From Spinellus fusiger (Eukaryota > Mucoromycota > Mucoromycetes > Mucorales > Phycomycetaceae), in assembly GCA_025094145.1 (NCBI GenBank), contig JALLLS010000001.1:62001-126000 (forward strand): a DNA stretch of 64,000 nucleotides, in the 5' to 3' direction. Shown one piece after another: positions 20,868 through 33,559 of the stretch (its first letter is position 1; every line of letters starts with the position of its first letter). Below the pieces are notes generated by a model. That model saw only the letters and a list, made by a program, of their open reading frames with translations, was not told the DNA's origin and ran no database searches. Position numbers and translations under genes: made by a program.

Positions 20868-22179
20868 TAAGAAAACAAATAAAAATATCAATATCTGACA
20901 GTTCTCTATTTTTGTCAGTCATTTTACCCCGAGTATACTGACCATCAAAAGAAATACTAAACTTTTAAATTTCGGACAGGGGTTTGAATAAAGTAATAAA
21001 GACGCTATCTTTCTATCCTACAACCAAATGCTGTCTTTTATGTCTGAACTCTCCAACCTATCCAATAATGAAATATCCCCCACATTGATGATGAATGCCT
21101 TACTATAGACAGAGTTATTAAACCATTCTACAACAACAATACTGTTGAAGATTCACCTAATTAAGGAAGAACAGGAAAGGTGGTATGGATAATGACAGGG
21201 AGATATTAATAGCCATCTACTATCATCTTTATCAGACCAAGGTTCTTCTTCTTGAAGCTATGATCAACAATGCCTCTATACTGTTGAAAATATTGGGCAA
21301 AAAATGTGCTTTAAAAAGTAAAAACGTGTATTTCATGGCTGTTTTATAGTCAATACCTATACTATGTTTGTACCAATCCATTATATTATATAAAAATAAA
21401 AAATACTAATTGTAATTTAGATAATTTACTTTCATATCCTGACCATAGACTTGCCAAGAAAAGTAGTTTTGCTCAAAGATGTTTTCATGGTAGTTTAGCG
21501 CCAAGACTCTTCCATCTCGATTGTGACTATTTTTCTGAACTAACATGGCACTTTATCTTTGTTTGTTTGTATGAAACTTACTTTCACCAGGAAGCATGTG
21601 GAAAAGAAAGTGCAATGAGCTCATGGACATTTCCATTAAATTCATGAGTATTTCTATTTTATTGTTTATTCGAATAGGTTATAATATGGGCCCATACGAG
21701 AAAGATAATAGTAAGTATATAGATATATAAATATAAAGCCTTACTCCTGAATTTACTAGCCTTTACCAGGAAGTTGAATGGTACTAATGAAATGCTGTGA
21801 AGAGGTTTAAGTTATAAAGCGAGTAAGTGTAGATGCATAACAACGAGCACTAAAAACAAAGACATTTATCTCATGAGAGAAATGTATCACCATAAGCTCT
21901 GCTCATATCTATGCCTAAAACCTGAATTCAGTTACTGACTATATTAGAATAGTTTCAGTTGTTCTATCATCAATATAAAAATGCTGAAGGCAGAAAATAG
22001 TATGGTGACAATATTTTACGGACTATTTTAAAGTAGAGACTTGAACTACATTAAGCATATCTGAGATTACTTAGAGACGTCCGTTTGAGAAAGAAGACCA
22101 TTCTACATAATTAAACAACAGATTGAGGTCGCTTTTGCTCAGTAAAAAAAACTATAACTTCTAGTTTATTACCTGTATT
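20868..22179. other. Intergenic with a possible decayed transposase
   Basis: Mostly AT-rich non-coding DNA. Around 21165-21290 a frame reads GRTGKGGMDNDREILIAI, reminiscent of the GRP...D/RE linker and second HTH of a Tc1 transposase, but it is surrounded by stops. I treat it as a weak relic only. Confidence 0.35.
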
Positions 22180-22522
22180 TTAGTACAAGAAATATAGTGA
22201 TGATATTAAGGGTCACTTTCTTTTTCTTTCTTTTTTTCATTTGGTTTATCAACTAAGTATGACTATAGGCAAAACAACTAAGCAATTGAGTATTACTTGT
22301 CAAACCATATACAACTGACTTAAAAGAGAAAAACTATTAGAAAGTGGGACTATACATGAAGATCACTGAAGCATGTAGCGATGTTCTTATCAGTAGTATT
22401 AAGAGATTCTGTCTTTACTCTTCTTTCAAGTTTGAAACATGTTCAAGTAAAAATTCTCATTGATAAACTTCGCATACTTTATACAAAAAAAAAAGGTGTG
22501 CGAATAATTTGTGGAAATAGTG
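22180..22522 (+). mobile_element. IS630/Tc1-like element relic, internally deleted
   Basis: Related to the element at 53948-55478 but on the opposite strand. It keeps two transposase pieces: the N-terminal HTH (FFHLVYQLSMTIGKTTKQLS), and the C-terminal tail (KITEACSDVLISSIKRF) followed by the right end GTGCGAATAATTTG...TAGTG at a TA (22523). The catalytic middle is missing. A TGA in the HTH part stands where the larger copy has TGG. Confidence 0.8.
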
Positions 22523-22684
22523 TATGAAAAATCAAAGATTAGCCGGAATTTGCTCATTCTCCTTTCATTTCATAGGCACTAGAAAAGGGCGTGGTCCAAA
22601 TGTATTGAAATTCACCAGTCCAATGAACCGTGCATTTTTTTTCATGCGAATTCCAATCATAAAATATTTTGTTGGGGCTCTACC

Positions 22685-24555
22685 ATGTTGAAATGGGCAC
22701 AAAGAGTAAAACAACCCTGGTCATCACAGTCTTATCTACTTACACCCCAAAGACATCAACACTATGCGCAACTGACAATCAACAGCACTAAGCATAGTCA
22801 TGCGCTCAAGAAGTTTACCATGGCGTGGGTGTCTACTGCTGCAGCTGTTGGCATAATGGGCACAGCACTCTACCATACCAACGATTCGTCTCGCCATATT
22901 ATACAATCTGTTCAAAGGTGTAGTATAGCAGGCATAGCAAGTGCAAAAGTGGGACTAGACTATAAGAAAACTCTCTCTCGCTCTTATGCAACAAAAGAAG
23001 AAAGAGAGAAAGCCAAAAGAGCATGCCACCAGCGATCTGCAGACTGTATCTTACAAAGCCTTCAAAGACTCGGTGGAATATATATTAAGCTTGGTCAACA
23101 TGTCTCTGCCCTAGTGTATATTCTTCCTATTGAATGGACATCCACGATGTCTGTACTCCAAGACAGATGTGATCCTACTCCTTCTCAAGACATTAGAGAC
23201 TTATTCTTGTCTGATTATGGCCAACCACTAGAAGATGTGTTTGAGGTGTTTGACTGGAATCCTATTGGTGTGGCATCCTTAGCACAAGTTCATCGTGCAA
23301 AACTAAAAGACACAGACAACCATGATGGTTGGGTGGCAGTGAAATTCCAACACCCTACTTTGGATGAGTTTTCCATAGTAGACACAGACACGGTGACATT
23401 TTTGTTTGGTGTCATTAAACGGTTTTTTCCCGAATTTGGATTTGAATGGCTGGCACAAGAAATGCAAGAAACACTGCCAAAAGAGCTTGATTTTGTCTAT
23501 GAAGCAAACAATGCATGCAAAGTCCAAGCGAATTTCGAACAAGAACATAAACAACGAAACACATCCCTTAAAATTCCTAATGTTATATGGGCAAAACGAA
23601 GAATTATGTGTATGGAGTGTGAGTTATAAGGCAAAAAAGACTGTTTCTAACAATGAGTAGATATTGATGGTGTACGTATTGATGATCATGAATTCATGAA
23701 GAGACATGGTATTGATCCACGACAAGTATCCAATGAGATGGCGCGTGTTTTCTCAAAGATGATTTTCATTGATGGGTAAGTGATGTAAATAGAGCTAAGC
23801 AAGTGCTAATGTATTCGAAGATTTGTTCATTGTGATCCACGTAAGTTATGATGTACTATGAAGAGTCACTCAATTCTGCTTTAGATCCTGGAAATATTCT
23901 TATAAGACCTGCTAAAGACCCTAGAAGCTCAAAGTATAATTTTGACTTTGTTCTTTTAGACCATGGTCTGTACAAGTCTATTTCAAATGAACTAAGGCTA
24001 GATTATGCTCATTTGTGGAGAGCCATTATCACAGGAGATGAAGAGGGTATCAAGGAGTATTCATTCAAAGTGGGAGGCACTGATATCTATCATTTATTTG
24101 CATGTATGCTGACGGGTCGTGATTGGGAAACTATTGGGTCTACCAATCTGTCTTCTGTACGCACGGATGCTGAATTTCAGCGTCTCTCTAATGGGGCCAT
24201 GGACTACCTTGTTCAAGTGGCAGACATCCTTGGTCGAATGCCTCGCCCTGTTTTGCTTTTGCTCAAGACCAATGATTTGTTACGTGTGGTGGATGAAACA
24301 CTGAATGTAGTGGCACAACAAAAGAGTACCTATATCATCATGGGTGCATTTTGTTCAAAGGCTGTCTGGATAGACGTCAAAGAACGCCTAATGAGTCAAC
24401 TAGCTATAAAGTACCACTGGCATTCCTTTATAGAACTTGCAAAAGCCTGGTGGTTGTTCCAATCTATTATTTGGTCTTTATGGCTGTATGAAGAAGGAAC
24501 TTCATTGATGAGAAGAATCTCATCTTTGGGTCAAAAGAATACATCGTTACCATAG
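22685..24555 (+). CDS. ABC1/ADCK (UbiB) family atypical kinase, mitochondrial, four exons
   Basis: A UbiB-type protein-kinase-like ATPase; fungal relatives act in mitochondrial lipid and coenzyme Q homeostasis at the inner membrane. Exons: 22685-23618, 23661-23775, 23821-23840 (only 20 nt), 23885-24555; all GT-AG, 579 aa. Residues 1-45 are basic, like a targeting peptide, followed by a membrane segment around 46-64. Family motifs: KLGQ (135-138), the Ala-rich loop variant GVASLAQVHRA, ATP lysine K220 in VAVKFQHP, ELDF, catalytic HCDPHPGNIL rebuilt across exons 2-4, and LLDHGLY in place of DFG. The KxGQ and HxDPHPGN motifs favour ADCK1/Mcp2-type proteins over Coq8, but I did not resolve the subfamily. 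Confidence 0.92.
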
Positions 24556-24776
24556 AGTGTATTACTGATACTTAAAAAAAATAGGTTTTCTTATCTATAA
24601 TTGCTTGTTAGTTTTCATAGCAATAAAATGACGATATGTAAAGTCTATTACATTATAAAAATATCCTTATTCATGACTATCTTTAATATTGTATCCAGAG
24701 CTTAGTGAATATACCGCTTTAAATAAAGATCGATCTACTTAACATCTCGTGGTATTATTTTTTAAAGAACATAGAA

Positions 24777-26247
24777 CTATAAATAAGGTTTTTTTGACCT
24801 TTAAGCGGTGATATCTCCTTTTTACGAGGGTCCTAAATTTTGCCCTTTTATGGAACAATGATTTAAATCAAAAGGTGTATCCAAATAATTATTTCTTTTT
24901 ATGGATACCTCAATATTAAATTGTATTATCAATAGAATAGTGTTGATGAATGAAATTGTTTATTATAATACTATAGCTAATGATATAGTATGTACTATAG
25001 ACACTGCCTAAGTAGATTCCCTCATAGCAATAAAATATATATCTTAAAGGCCTTATGATTTATCCTTAGAAGATAGATAAATATGCTCAGGAGTATACTT
25101 TAGACACCCTAGACAGTATAGAAGACCACCTAAGACTGACTTGAAAGGAATCTTTACTTGCCTAATAACAATACAATGAGTGTCTTGTGGAATACATTGA
25201 GCTCAAGCCCAGATGAAGGCACTGCTTACCTTTTTATCTCAAGAATAGTCCCTGGTAGTGTTTATCACTTCCTTCTATTGTTTCGCTTTGTTAATAATGG
25301 CACATTACCTTGCTCAGTTATGCTCATATTGACAAGTACTTGGGTGTTAAGTTGTATGGACAGTGTGCAAAATAACAAAAGGAGGGGAATATCAAAACAA
25401 ATAATAATGCTTTATCTATTATTTTAGTGATGTATAAACTAGCCTCTACTCATAAAATTCATAATTCAAACAATTCACACTCGATTTGCCTTGGGCTTAA
25501 AGGACATTATTAGACATAATACTTAGTTATCATTAAGTACTATTGTTAATACCAGTTACAATGAGATAATTGAGGTGATTATTGATATTCAATCTATTAA
25601 TGGCTATACATTTGTTAATGTAAGTGAGTCTAGTTCTACTTTATGGACAATGATGACTAGAGTTAATTCAGTATGTCCTATAATAAATCTTTCTTAAGCA
25701 GCGTTATGCTGCAAATACTGTGGGCTTAAGGATAACACATTATGTTAAACAATAAATGCAGTGACTGAGTTTCAATTTGGGGTGATTCTTGTTCTATTTC
25801 TTATCCTTACAGCCAATATTGTAAAGATATTTTTTATAACCGGAACTACAACCCTTTTTGGAAATAAAAACTCCTACTACTAAACTGAGAAGGGGATCCC
25901 ATCAGATACTAAGGGATAATAATTCATAGCATTCAATAACATACCCTTGAGGCTAAACAATAGTACTAGAAAAGTATAAAAGACATAGAAATACAAATTA
26001 ATAAACAACAGAGTCTAAATACCCGTCAACTAACCGGATTTCCTTTGGACTAACAAGCCATTGACGACACCAACTCTATAGTATTTAATTGCAGAGTCAA
26101 TAGTCACTGCTAAAATAGGCAGGTAGAGTTTGAAATTGTTCATTTAGACAGCGAATAGGCCTTTTCAAATATATTAGCCAATCATAAGAATATTACACTT
26201 TTATTCTCAGGATAGTTCCTTATATATCCCAAAAATCTCCTGGTGTG
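24777..26247 (+). mobile_element. TA-flanked TIR transposon family 'A', copy 1 (non-autonomous)
   Basis: Shares its internal sequence with 51625-52844 (inverted) and 27148-29361. Landmarks are CTTTAAGCGGTGATATCTCC near the left end, CTTTACTTGCCTAATAAC, TTGCCTTGGGCTTAA and TATCCCAAAAATCTCC. The right end is AAATCTCCTGGTGTG before TA at 26248; the left end has decayed, so its limit is approximate. No transposase is encoded. A solo LTR (25820-26069) has inserted into it. Confidence 0.75.
25820..26069 (+). mobile_element. Solo LTR (family L1), copy a
   Basis: About 250 bp absent from the matching place in the inverted copy at 51625-52844 (a filled versus empty site). It starts TGTAAAG and ends GACGACA, and contains GAAAAGTATAAAAGACATAG (TATA-like) and AATAAAC (poly(A)-like) in the order expected for an LTR. 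Similar units lie at 26268, 27698 and 30422. Confidence 0.65.
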
Positions 26248-26267
26248 TATGTAATTTTTAAATAAAT

Positions 26268-26561
26268 TGTCGTAAGACTACTTCCAAAAATGGATGTTCA
26301 TCATTTGTGTCCCTGAGCAACCAAAAGAGGAAGATGACGAAAGGTATTAGTGATGCGTGAGCAACACAGAATACTACAAAGCATTATGCCATTGACACTC
26401 TCGCATCATATCAGCAAATGTATACCTGACATCATATTTTATAGCAGTATAATAGTAGTAGAAAATAAGTATAAAAGAAGTATACATTTGAATGAATAAA
26501 GAGCAGAGTTTAACCACACGTTAACTGGCTGAATTTCTTTGATACTCAAGATCAAAGACGA
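26268..26561 (+). mobile_element. Solo LTR (family L1), copy b
   Basis: Starts TGTCGTAAGAC and ends AAAGACGA, with the flanks TAAAT and TAAAA forming an imperfect 5-bp target duplication. Internal GTATAAAAGAAGTATACA and AATAAAGAGCAGAG match copy a in order. Confidence 0.6.
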
Positions 26562-27147
26562 TAAAATATCTGATAGGGTGATCAGAATTATGATTGATAA
26601 TAATAGTAAATGAATAAGTGTAGATACATAATCATCAATTAAACTTGAGCTATATTCTAATTGGGGCCCTGAAGCAAGTAAAACATGCTCAAGCTTATAA
26701 CAAAAACTTATCGTTGTTAAGAATCTAAGTATACTATTTAAATAAGATTCATTCTATTAAATATTATAATAAAAATCTAACAATACTACTGTCTTGAAAT
26801 ATATACCATCACACTGTTTTAAATAGCTTCTATCCGGCATTCCTGTCAGGTAGGTAGTAGAGGATTTATTGTGGTAACAACTGTGATTAAAATAAATGAT
26901 GCAAAGGATTGACAATGTTATTATTGAGGCGGATCCACAATATGGTGATTAATCTCCTAAGTAGGATCATGTTAAAGAGCTCTATAAAGATATGCTTTAC
27001 AATATGAACCTTATTGATAGTGAGTGCTTTCGTATGTATAAATAGATTTAAATATCATTTTAATATCAAATATCTTGATTTAAATGTTACTGAATGTGAA
27101 TATTTTCAGTGATAATACAGCTATAAGAGCCATACTTTTCTTTATTA
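26562..27147. other. AT-rich spacer
   Basis: No gene or known repeat is recognised between the two transposon copies. Confidence 0.5.
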
Positions 27148-27278
27148 CACACCCATAGATCATCTGATTTTTAAGCGGCAACACATTCTTTAAAGAGAGA
27201 ATGTGTATAACTTCTTTTTATGGAAAGGTATTTGAAATCAAAAGTTTGCAAGTATCTAAGTTATTACTTTCTTTTGTA

Positions 27279-27668
27279 GGGTCGTGGTGATTAGCCCAAC
27301 AGAAAGAACGTCTGCTTGCCAGGTGGAAGATCGCTCGTTCGGATCATGGTGTGGAAGAGCATTTGTTGATGTTTCTGTGTTGTACTGTATTTCCTGCTTG
27401 AGGCTATCTTGCTTACCCAATACTTTCTGTATGACATTTAACTTACCCTGTTTGGCTCTTGGTGGTACTTCTTATGGTAGAAATCTGTCTCAACTTAATT
27501 CATTTATCTTATCCCATCTATTCTTTCCCCTTCATGCCCACTCGATTGACCTTACAGTCCCTTCAAACCATGGACACTGTGCTTTATACGCGTTAAGTAG
27601 GAGTTTCTAAACATTTCGTCAAGCGTTAAAAATGAATAAATTTCGGTGCCCACAACGGCATTCTACAT
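27279..27668 (+). mobile_element. SINE candidate with tRNA-Gly-like head
   Basis: A 390-bp, relatively GC-rich insertion bounded by a perfect 18-bp direct repeat, TTATTACTTTCTTTTGTA, at 27261-27278 and 27669-27686. Long exact duplications of this kind are typical of LINE-driven retroposition. The first 75 bp look tRNA-derived: TCTGC-TTGCCAG-GTGGA folds as a five-pair anticodon arm (with G-T pairs) whose 7-nt loop contains GCC, followed by GTTCGGATC, close to a B box. The A box is poor. The remaining body is unknown and has no poly(A) tail. A retropseudogene of unknown type is the alternative. Confidence 0.5.
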
Positions 27669-27697
27669 TTATTACTTTCTTTTGTAAAACACCTCAA

Positions 27698-27949
27698 TGT
27701 CGTTAAGACCTTTTGTCATAATTGGAAGGATCACTCTTGAGAATTAGAACTCGTTTATTACCAAACTAAGAAGGAGACTCTATTGAATATTAAGGGATAT
27801 TGATAGTTCATAGTATTTTGATAGAATACCCCTGAAGCAAAAGCCATTAGAAAAGTATAATAGACATAGTAATTCCATTCAATAAACAACAGTTTAACTA
27901 CACATTCTACTGCTCAGTATACCTTTGGACTAAATAACCAAAGACGAGA
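27698..27949 (+). mobile_element. Solo LTR (family L1), copy c
   Basis: Starts TGTCGTTAAG and ends GACGAGA, within CTCAA ... TCAAT flanks that correspond to CTCAATATCAAATTG, uninterrupted, in the copy at 51625-52844. It shares CCAAACTAAGAAGG, GAAAAGTATAATAGACATAG and CCTTTGGACTAA with copy a. Confidence 0.65.
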
Positions 27950-28474
27950 TCAATATCAAATTGTATTAATAATAATATATATTGTTTATGAATAATATTG
28001 TTTATTATAATACTATAGTTAATACCTATGTGTATTCCATCATAGCAATAGAATTAACACCCTAAAAGTCTTATGCTTGGGAATACATCCTAAGCACCAT
28101 TGATATTATAGAAAGAATAATAGGCCACCTGAGACTCACTTGAGAAGAGTCTTTACTTGCCTAATAACAGATAATTGCATTAGTAATAATTCAATCAAGA
28201 GAGATAGTATGCTTCCCTTGCACTCAGTACTTCTCTTGAGAATAATAAGCCATATATTATCTACTAGAAAAATCAGTACTATGTCTTGTTGATTTTAATA
28301 ATACCAATCTCAGATTATGACAATGTTTACCTTTTTATCACTAGAATAGCCTCTAGTGGTGTCTATTACTTCCTTCTATTGTTTTATCTTGTTAATAGAA
28401 GCATATCATAAACAATAAATATAGTTGCTGAATTTCAATATTGATTTCATTGCTTCCTTTTATATCCAACTCTA

Positions 28475-29190
28475 CACTATTTTAGGAAATTATTCGCACA
28501 ACCTCAGAAAAAAATCGCACACTTTTTTTTTTTACTTTTCGCACACTTTATATTTTACTTTTTGCACAAAGTGTACGAAATTTATTAAAGGGTATTTCTA
28601 CTTGAGCATATTTCATATTTCGAAGAAGAGCAACGACAAAATCCCTTAAGGTCACTGATAAGAAGATCGCTACATGCTTCAGTAATTCTCATGTTTAACG
28701 TCTCACTTTCTAAGAGCTTTTCTCTTAATCTTACTCTTCACAACAGACCAAAATTGCTCAATGGGATTAAGCTCAGGAAAGTAGGGTGGAAGGTATACAC
28801 ATCTGTAGCCATAACCTACAATAGGCCTATTTTTTAATGAAAGTGTGCTTTCTTAAATGATAAGGCATACTTTTCTGTTATGAAGTTATATTTTTTTAGT
28901 GGCCTCGGGTTTTGACTGAAATTTCTTAAGTGATTTTAAGTCCAAGTAAGTACTGTGATCTATGATATTTTGAAGAGAAAAACATTCTTTAACTACATCC
29001 ATCAATATTGTTTCATTACCCAATGCGTCGATATCATTTCTCTGTCCATCTTCATAGTAAATCTATAAGCTTATTTTTGAAGAAATAATACTTCGAAAAG
29101 CGTGCAAAAAATACTTATGAAATTGTGCAAAAAGCAAAATATAGTGTACAATTTTTTCTGAGATTATGCGAATAATTCCCGAAGATAGTG
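28475..29190 (-). mobile_element. IS630-like element, internally deleted derivative
   Basis: 716 bp between TA dinucleotides (28473-28474 and 29191-29192). Both ends match the 53948-55478 family: CACTATTTTAGGAAATTATT at the left and, inverted, CACTATCTTCGGGAATTATT at the right. Subterminal CGCACACTTT units are present. It keeps fragments of the transposase C terminus and N terminus, but most of the catalytic domain is gone, so it could move only with help from another copy. Confidence 0.85.
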
Positions 29191-29361
29191 TATAACGTTT
29201 AATTGCAAAGTCAATAGCCATTGCTTAAACAGGCAAGTAGAGTTTGAAATGGCTCATTTACACAGCGAAAAATCTTTTTCAAACACATTAGCCAATCACA
29301 AGAATGTTACGATTTTATTCTCAGGATATTTCCTTATATATCCCAATAATCTTTGGGTGTG

Positions 29362-32300
29362 TAGTTGAAACAAAGATAAAGCATATTTACTGAGGCTATT
29401 CTCATCATGACTTTTCAAAATCTATACTAATAAGTTAATATAGGTCAGAATTCTTTTTGCAACCTCTTTTTCTATATCTGAAGTATGCAATGGATTTAAT
29501 TTTTCTATTCAAAAGTTCTGATCACCATATTATAATGCATTACGAACTCGTGGTAGACTGCTGTTTATTGATATAGCTTTTGCACCCTTTTTTGTTGATT
29601 GGTTTAACAAGTTACTAAACTCATATGAAAGCACCCGTATCTTTGATGGTAAATTAAATGTCATTACCTTAAAATCATCCCAAATTGTAAGTTTGACAAA
29701 GAATCATAATTGTATCTTTGTAATTGTGAAGGCGTATACTGTCATTTAAATATTTTCAATGATCAATCAATATTGAAAACTTCTCAGTTGAATAACTTCT
29801 TGATTGAAACACACTGAAGGTACATGTATACTGAGATAATAGTAACAATAACGATAGTATACCTCCTTTCTGGTCGTACCTATGTCTTTGCCACTGATAA
29901 TAAACTCGTTTATGTATACATTATTATTCAGTCTTTTTAGTTTAAATATTTAACCGATAAAGCAACTGTGATCAATAGATTCAAACATAAAGTAATGCAA
30001 ACTGATCTATATTTATTCAACCACTTGAGGTAAACAGATCGATCATTTTGTGTTTGTGATGATGAAGCAGTTGCCTAACTTTAAATACAGATATATCTGT
30101 GGCACTACATGTGGACAAGCGTTTATCCTTTATGAGAAAAATAAAACAATCACTCATGGTTGAAGCTCATTAAGTTTTTCTATATTCTTATTGAAACTCA
30201 TTAAGTCCAAGAAAAACTAGTAGATCAATGGATTTTACGACATCTTTGAGACTTAAATAATTCGCTAGTTAGAATCTGTTGATATTATATTATATTTGAC
30301 TAAATAGACTCTATTCATGCCAATAACTCTGTCAATAGCGTGTCGGCAATACCTTGATCCTTTAAAGCTAAATTTATTTGTACTAATTTATAGATAAATC
30401 ACTTATATCAAATAGTGTACTTGTCGTAAAGTCACTTTCCTAAAATGGAATCATCAGCCGTTACTCCTACAGACTCAGTATTTACCAAAACAGGATGTAG
30501 AATTAGGAGAGGGCTTTATCACTAGAGAAACATCCTATACAGCCCTAACATACGTGATAGTAGAAAATAACAGACTCTATAAAGCTGTATAAGAGTCGTA
30601 ATAAATTTTAATAAAGAACTCTGTGCTTAACTAACAGTTAGTTGAAAGGATACTTCTGGACTAAAAAAGCCATAAACGACACTACTGTCACTGTTTATTA
30701 TTCTATATTTAAACAGCAACATTGTTTCAATCTGCCAGCAATATTTATTTACAGTATTCCCTTGCATATTTTGCTGCAATTATTCCATACAGGTGTTGAA
30801 TTTAGTCAGGCAGTATGTACTCTGCATACAGTATACCTGTGAGTGAGAACACGGCATAGTCAAGGGAAACTGTAATAAAATAAAAGTGTATTTCTCTAAT
30901 GTTCCAAATCTGCGTAACTCTAAAGCAATGCATTATATATCTCAAAATATTTTATTATGAACATTAAAAGAAATAGGAATGCTTATCAGTGGAAATTTAA
31001 CAGTGGAAAATAGTTTTACAACCCTCCTTTATTTGTGATAGTTGGTACCTATAGTATTATAAAGTGGGCCAATTGAATATTCTATGTGTTTACAACGATA
31101 AAATGAATAAGTACTGTATTGATTACTTTATTGGCTTGGAAAAGCAATTCTTTTTGTAGATATTGTGTTTAGAGTTATTGATTAGCCATTGAAAATATAA
31201 TTCAGAGACTGTCCCAGGAGCAATGCATTTATGCTAACAGTTCAACTCAGATTAGTCATGTCGCTTATAAAGACAAGTTGCTGGTGGTCTTCAAATACAA
31301 GTTCTTATTCACTGGGTGCATTGCTAAGATAAAGACTTTTAGATACAGAATGAACCAAAATAGAGTTTATTGTGTGTGTATTTAGATTGTAAATAATAGT
31401 GCTAAAAATCTCTGCCTCCTACGAGTAATTAGAACATTGATTTGGTCCAGGAAAAGGCCTTCTCTGTCCCAGTATTAGAGTGCTCTATAGTTATCTCTCA
31501 GTGGTATATACTAAAAATTATAATATCTTTTGCATGACAAGATCCAATAAGACACACTTCATTATTATTTTTATATAGTTTACCTATATCATGGGTTTCT
31601 GTCATTTAGTCAACCGAGGCCCCAGAGATACCTGGGGAGGAGAAGGATAAACAAGAAAGCTTAGACCCTTTTTTTTGTTCTAGTAGCATCTTGATGAATA
31701 ATTAGCATTTATAGTTCAAAGAAAATAAATAGAAATATAATAAAGAGGAAATAAATAGCCTTTAATAGCATTGAATAGTATTAGCTACTATTTATCATAC
31801 ATTAATGGGGTTATGTCGTATAAAATCCAAGTGACCTTGTTCAATGTTAGTATATACTCTGTACTGATAAAGGGGGTTTTCAAATAAATACAAGTGATTT
31901 ATCTTTATGTATATCAATCTGAAGCAATAGTGTTTGATTGTGCTTATCATAACATTTTGGTTATTGACTGATTATATATTTATATTCCAACCTAACTTTC
32001 CTATAGGAAGAAAGAAGTACTTATCTCATAGGATTGTATGACTGATTCATCTCACTGATTCTCTAAAACAAGCCTTCATTTCTTGGTCTTATCACAATAT
32101 ATCTACTTTCTGTCTGGTTTCTATTATTATTTAGACAATTGTAATGAATTTTGCGCAAATAGTCATACTTACAACAGCTTGCATATCTATTTCGAAGATG
32201 GTTCACTCGAAGAAAGTTATTGGGTATATAATTAGATAAACATACTTGTTCAAGAAAGTGTGAATAAAACTACACCCAATGAAATTGAATAGTTTTAAAA

Positions 32301-33559
32301 ATAAATAATAATACTATATTCATTCTTTTCAATCCTGTTCCCAAAAGATGCTCAAAGGTAATGAATGATAGGAAAGGATCCACCATTGGAATGACTATAG
32401 CAATGCAAAACCACCATATTATTGACTACATTCATCAGTTTTCTTTCCTTTCCCTCTTTGTTAGTGTAGTATTGTGTGTATCGCTTGAACCTATGATTGT
32501 ATGAATAGTAAACAACCACAGGGTTTGAGGGATAAGAGACATCAAGGGTTCGGACAATAGATCTCCTTCAAGCAGTAAATATGATATACTCAGAGTGTTC
32601 TTTACAATGTACAACCCTATCCCTTTTCTACTTGATCTTTTCCACCAAAAGAGTTATATCCTACGATTCACACCCGCCTACTTTTTGGTGAGAGTAGGAT
32701 ATTCCTTGAAGATCTGTACAGTGTTCTCTAATGACGTAATTACTATTCCTATTGCTAAATGAAGCTTAACTCTGGTCTCCTCAGAACACACATCCCTTGA
32801 GTCTCACGAGAGATTTGCTTTTATTTATTTATCATTGTTCTAATAGATGTATGACTTTAAGCTTTTATACATTAAATCAGTATTTATTGAGAGATATCCC
32901 TAATAACTTTATGCTAATCTCTTCTGTAGTTCTCTTTTACAAAGAGTATATGGAATCTGAAAGGGATTGGACTTAGTTATACCTTCTCTCTCTCTCATGA
33001 TACGGTTCTTTTGAATGCCAGTTAGTCTAGAGCTCATGCTAAACCAGCGATGTAATAGTTTCTCACTGGTATGTCAACAGTAATTCTTACAGCTGCTGTT
33101 CTAGATCTGAAATTGAGTCAATATGGAGCTTCTTTAGTGTAGTATTTCTATGCTTATTGTGCCATTTTCTATAGCCTATACTCTCTCACTCTATCACAGT
33201 CACTCAATGCGTTCACTATGCTTTATTAGAACAGATACATTTCATAGCCTAGTAGCTATTCAAACAAGATCTTATCTTTCTATCTTCTGATTTGATTCTG
33301 TATGTATTTATCTCTTTATGCTAGTCCGTATAATTTTCTATTGTCTCCTATTCTTTCTTTCTTTTTTCTTTCTTCCTATTTTCCTATTTTCCTATTTTCC
33401 TACATTTCATTGTGTACTTGTGTCCATTATGAATTTCACCCATAAGTCCACTCCTATTAGCCTACTTATTGTAGTGCGTGACTATACAGTAACAAAAAGA
33501 GTATATCTTACAAAAATGGAATACACAGTCTGTGAGAAAGGATAGCTATATTACTGGCC
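29362..33559. other. Long gene-poor AT-rich stretch
   Basis: About 4.2 kb without a gene that I can support on either strand. It holds one solo LTR (30422-30681) and a short CTATTTTC tandem near 33375-33400. The rest resembles nothing recognised; it may be older transposon debris. Confidence 0.5.
30422..30681 (+). mobile_element. Solo LTR (family L1), copy d
   Basis: 260 bp beginning TGTCG and ending CGACA, with 5-bp flanks GTACT and CTACT (one mismatch). Internal order matches copies a-c, including AATAAAGAAC and CTGGACTAAAAAAGCCAT. Confidence 0.6.

Larger units (their letters stand above)
27148..29361 (+). mobile_element. TIR transposon family 'A', copy 2, with nested insertions
   Basis: Ends are CACACCCATAGAT (left, after TA) and ATCTTTGGGTGTG (right, before TA), inverted to each other. 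The backbone matches copies 1 and 3. Three younger pieces sit inside: a SINE-like unit (27279-27668), a solo LTR (27698-27949) and an IS630-like deletion derivative (28475-29190). The backbone itself encodes nothing recognisable. Confidence 0.75.

Noticed and set aside
25158..25427. 89-codon frame in transposon family A
   Set aside because: The frame is not kept in the other two copies.
27279..27360. Functional tRNA-Gly gene
   Set aside because: Acceptor and T stems do not pair and the A box is degenerate; only the anticodon arm is convincing.
27284..27610. 108-codon frame inside the SINE candidate as a protein gene
   Set aside because: It starts in the tRNA-like part, lies within target duplications, and resembles no protein.
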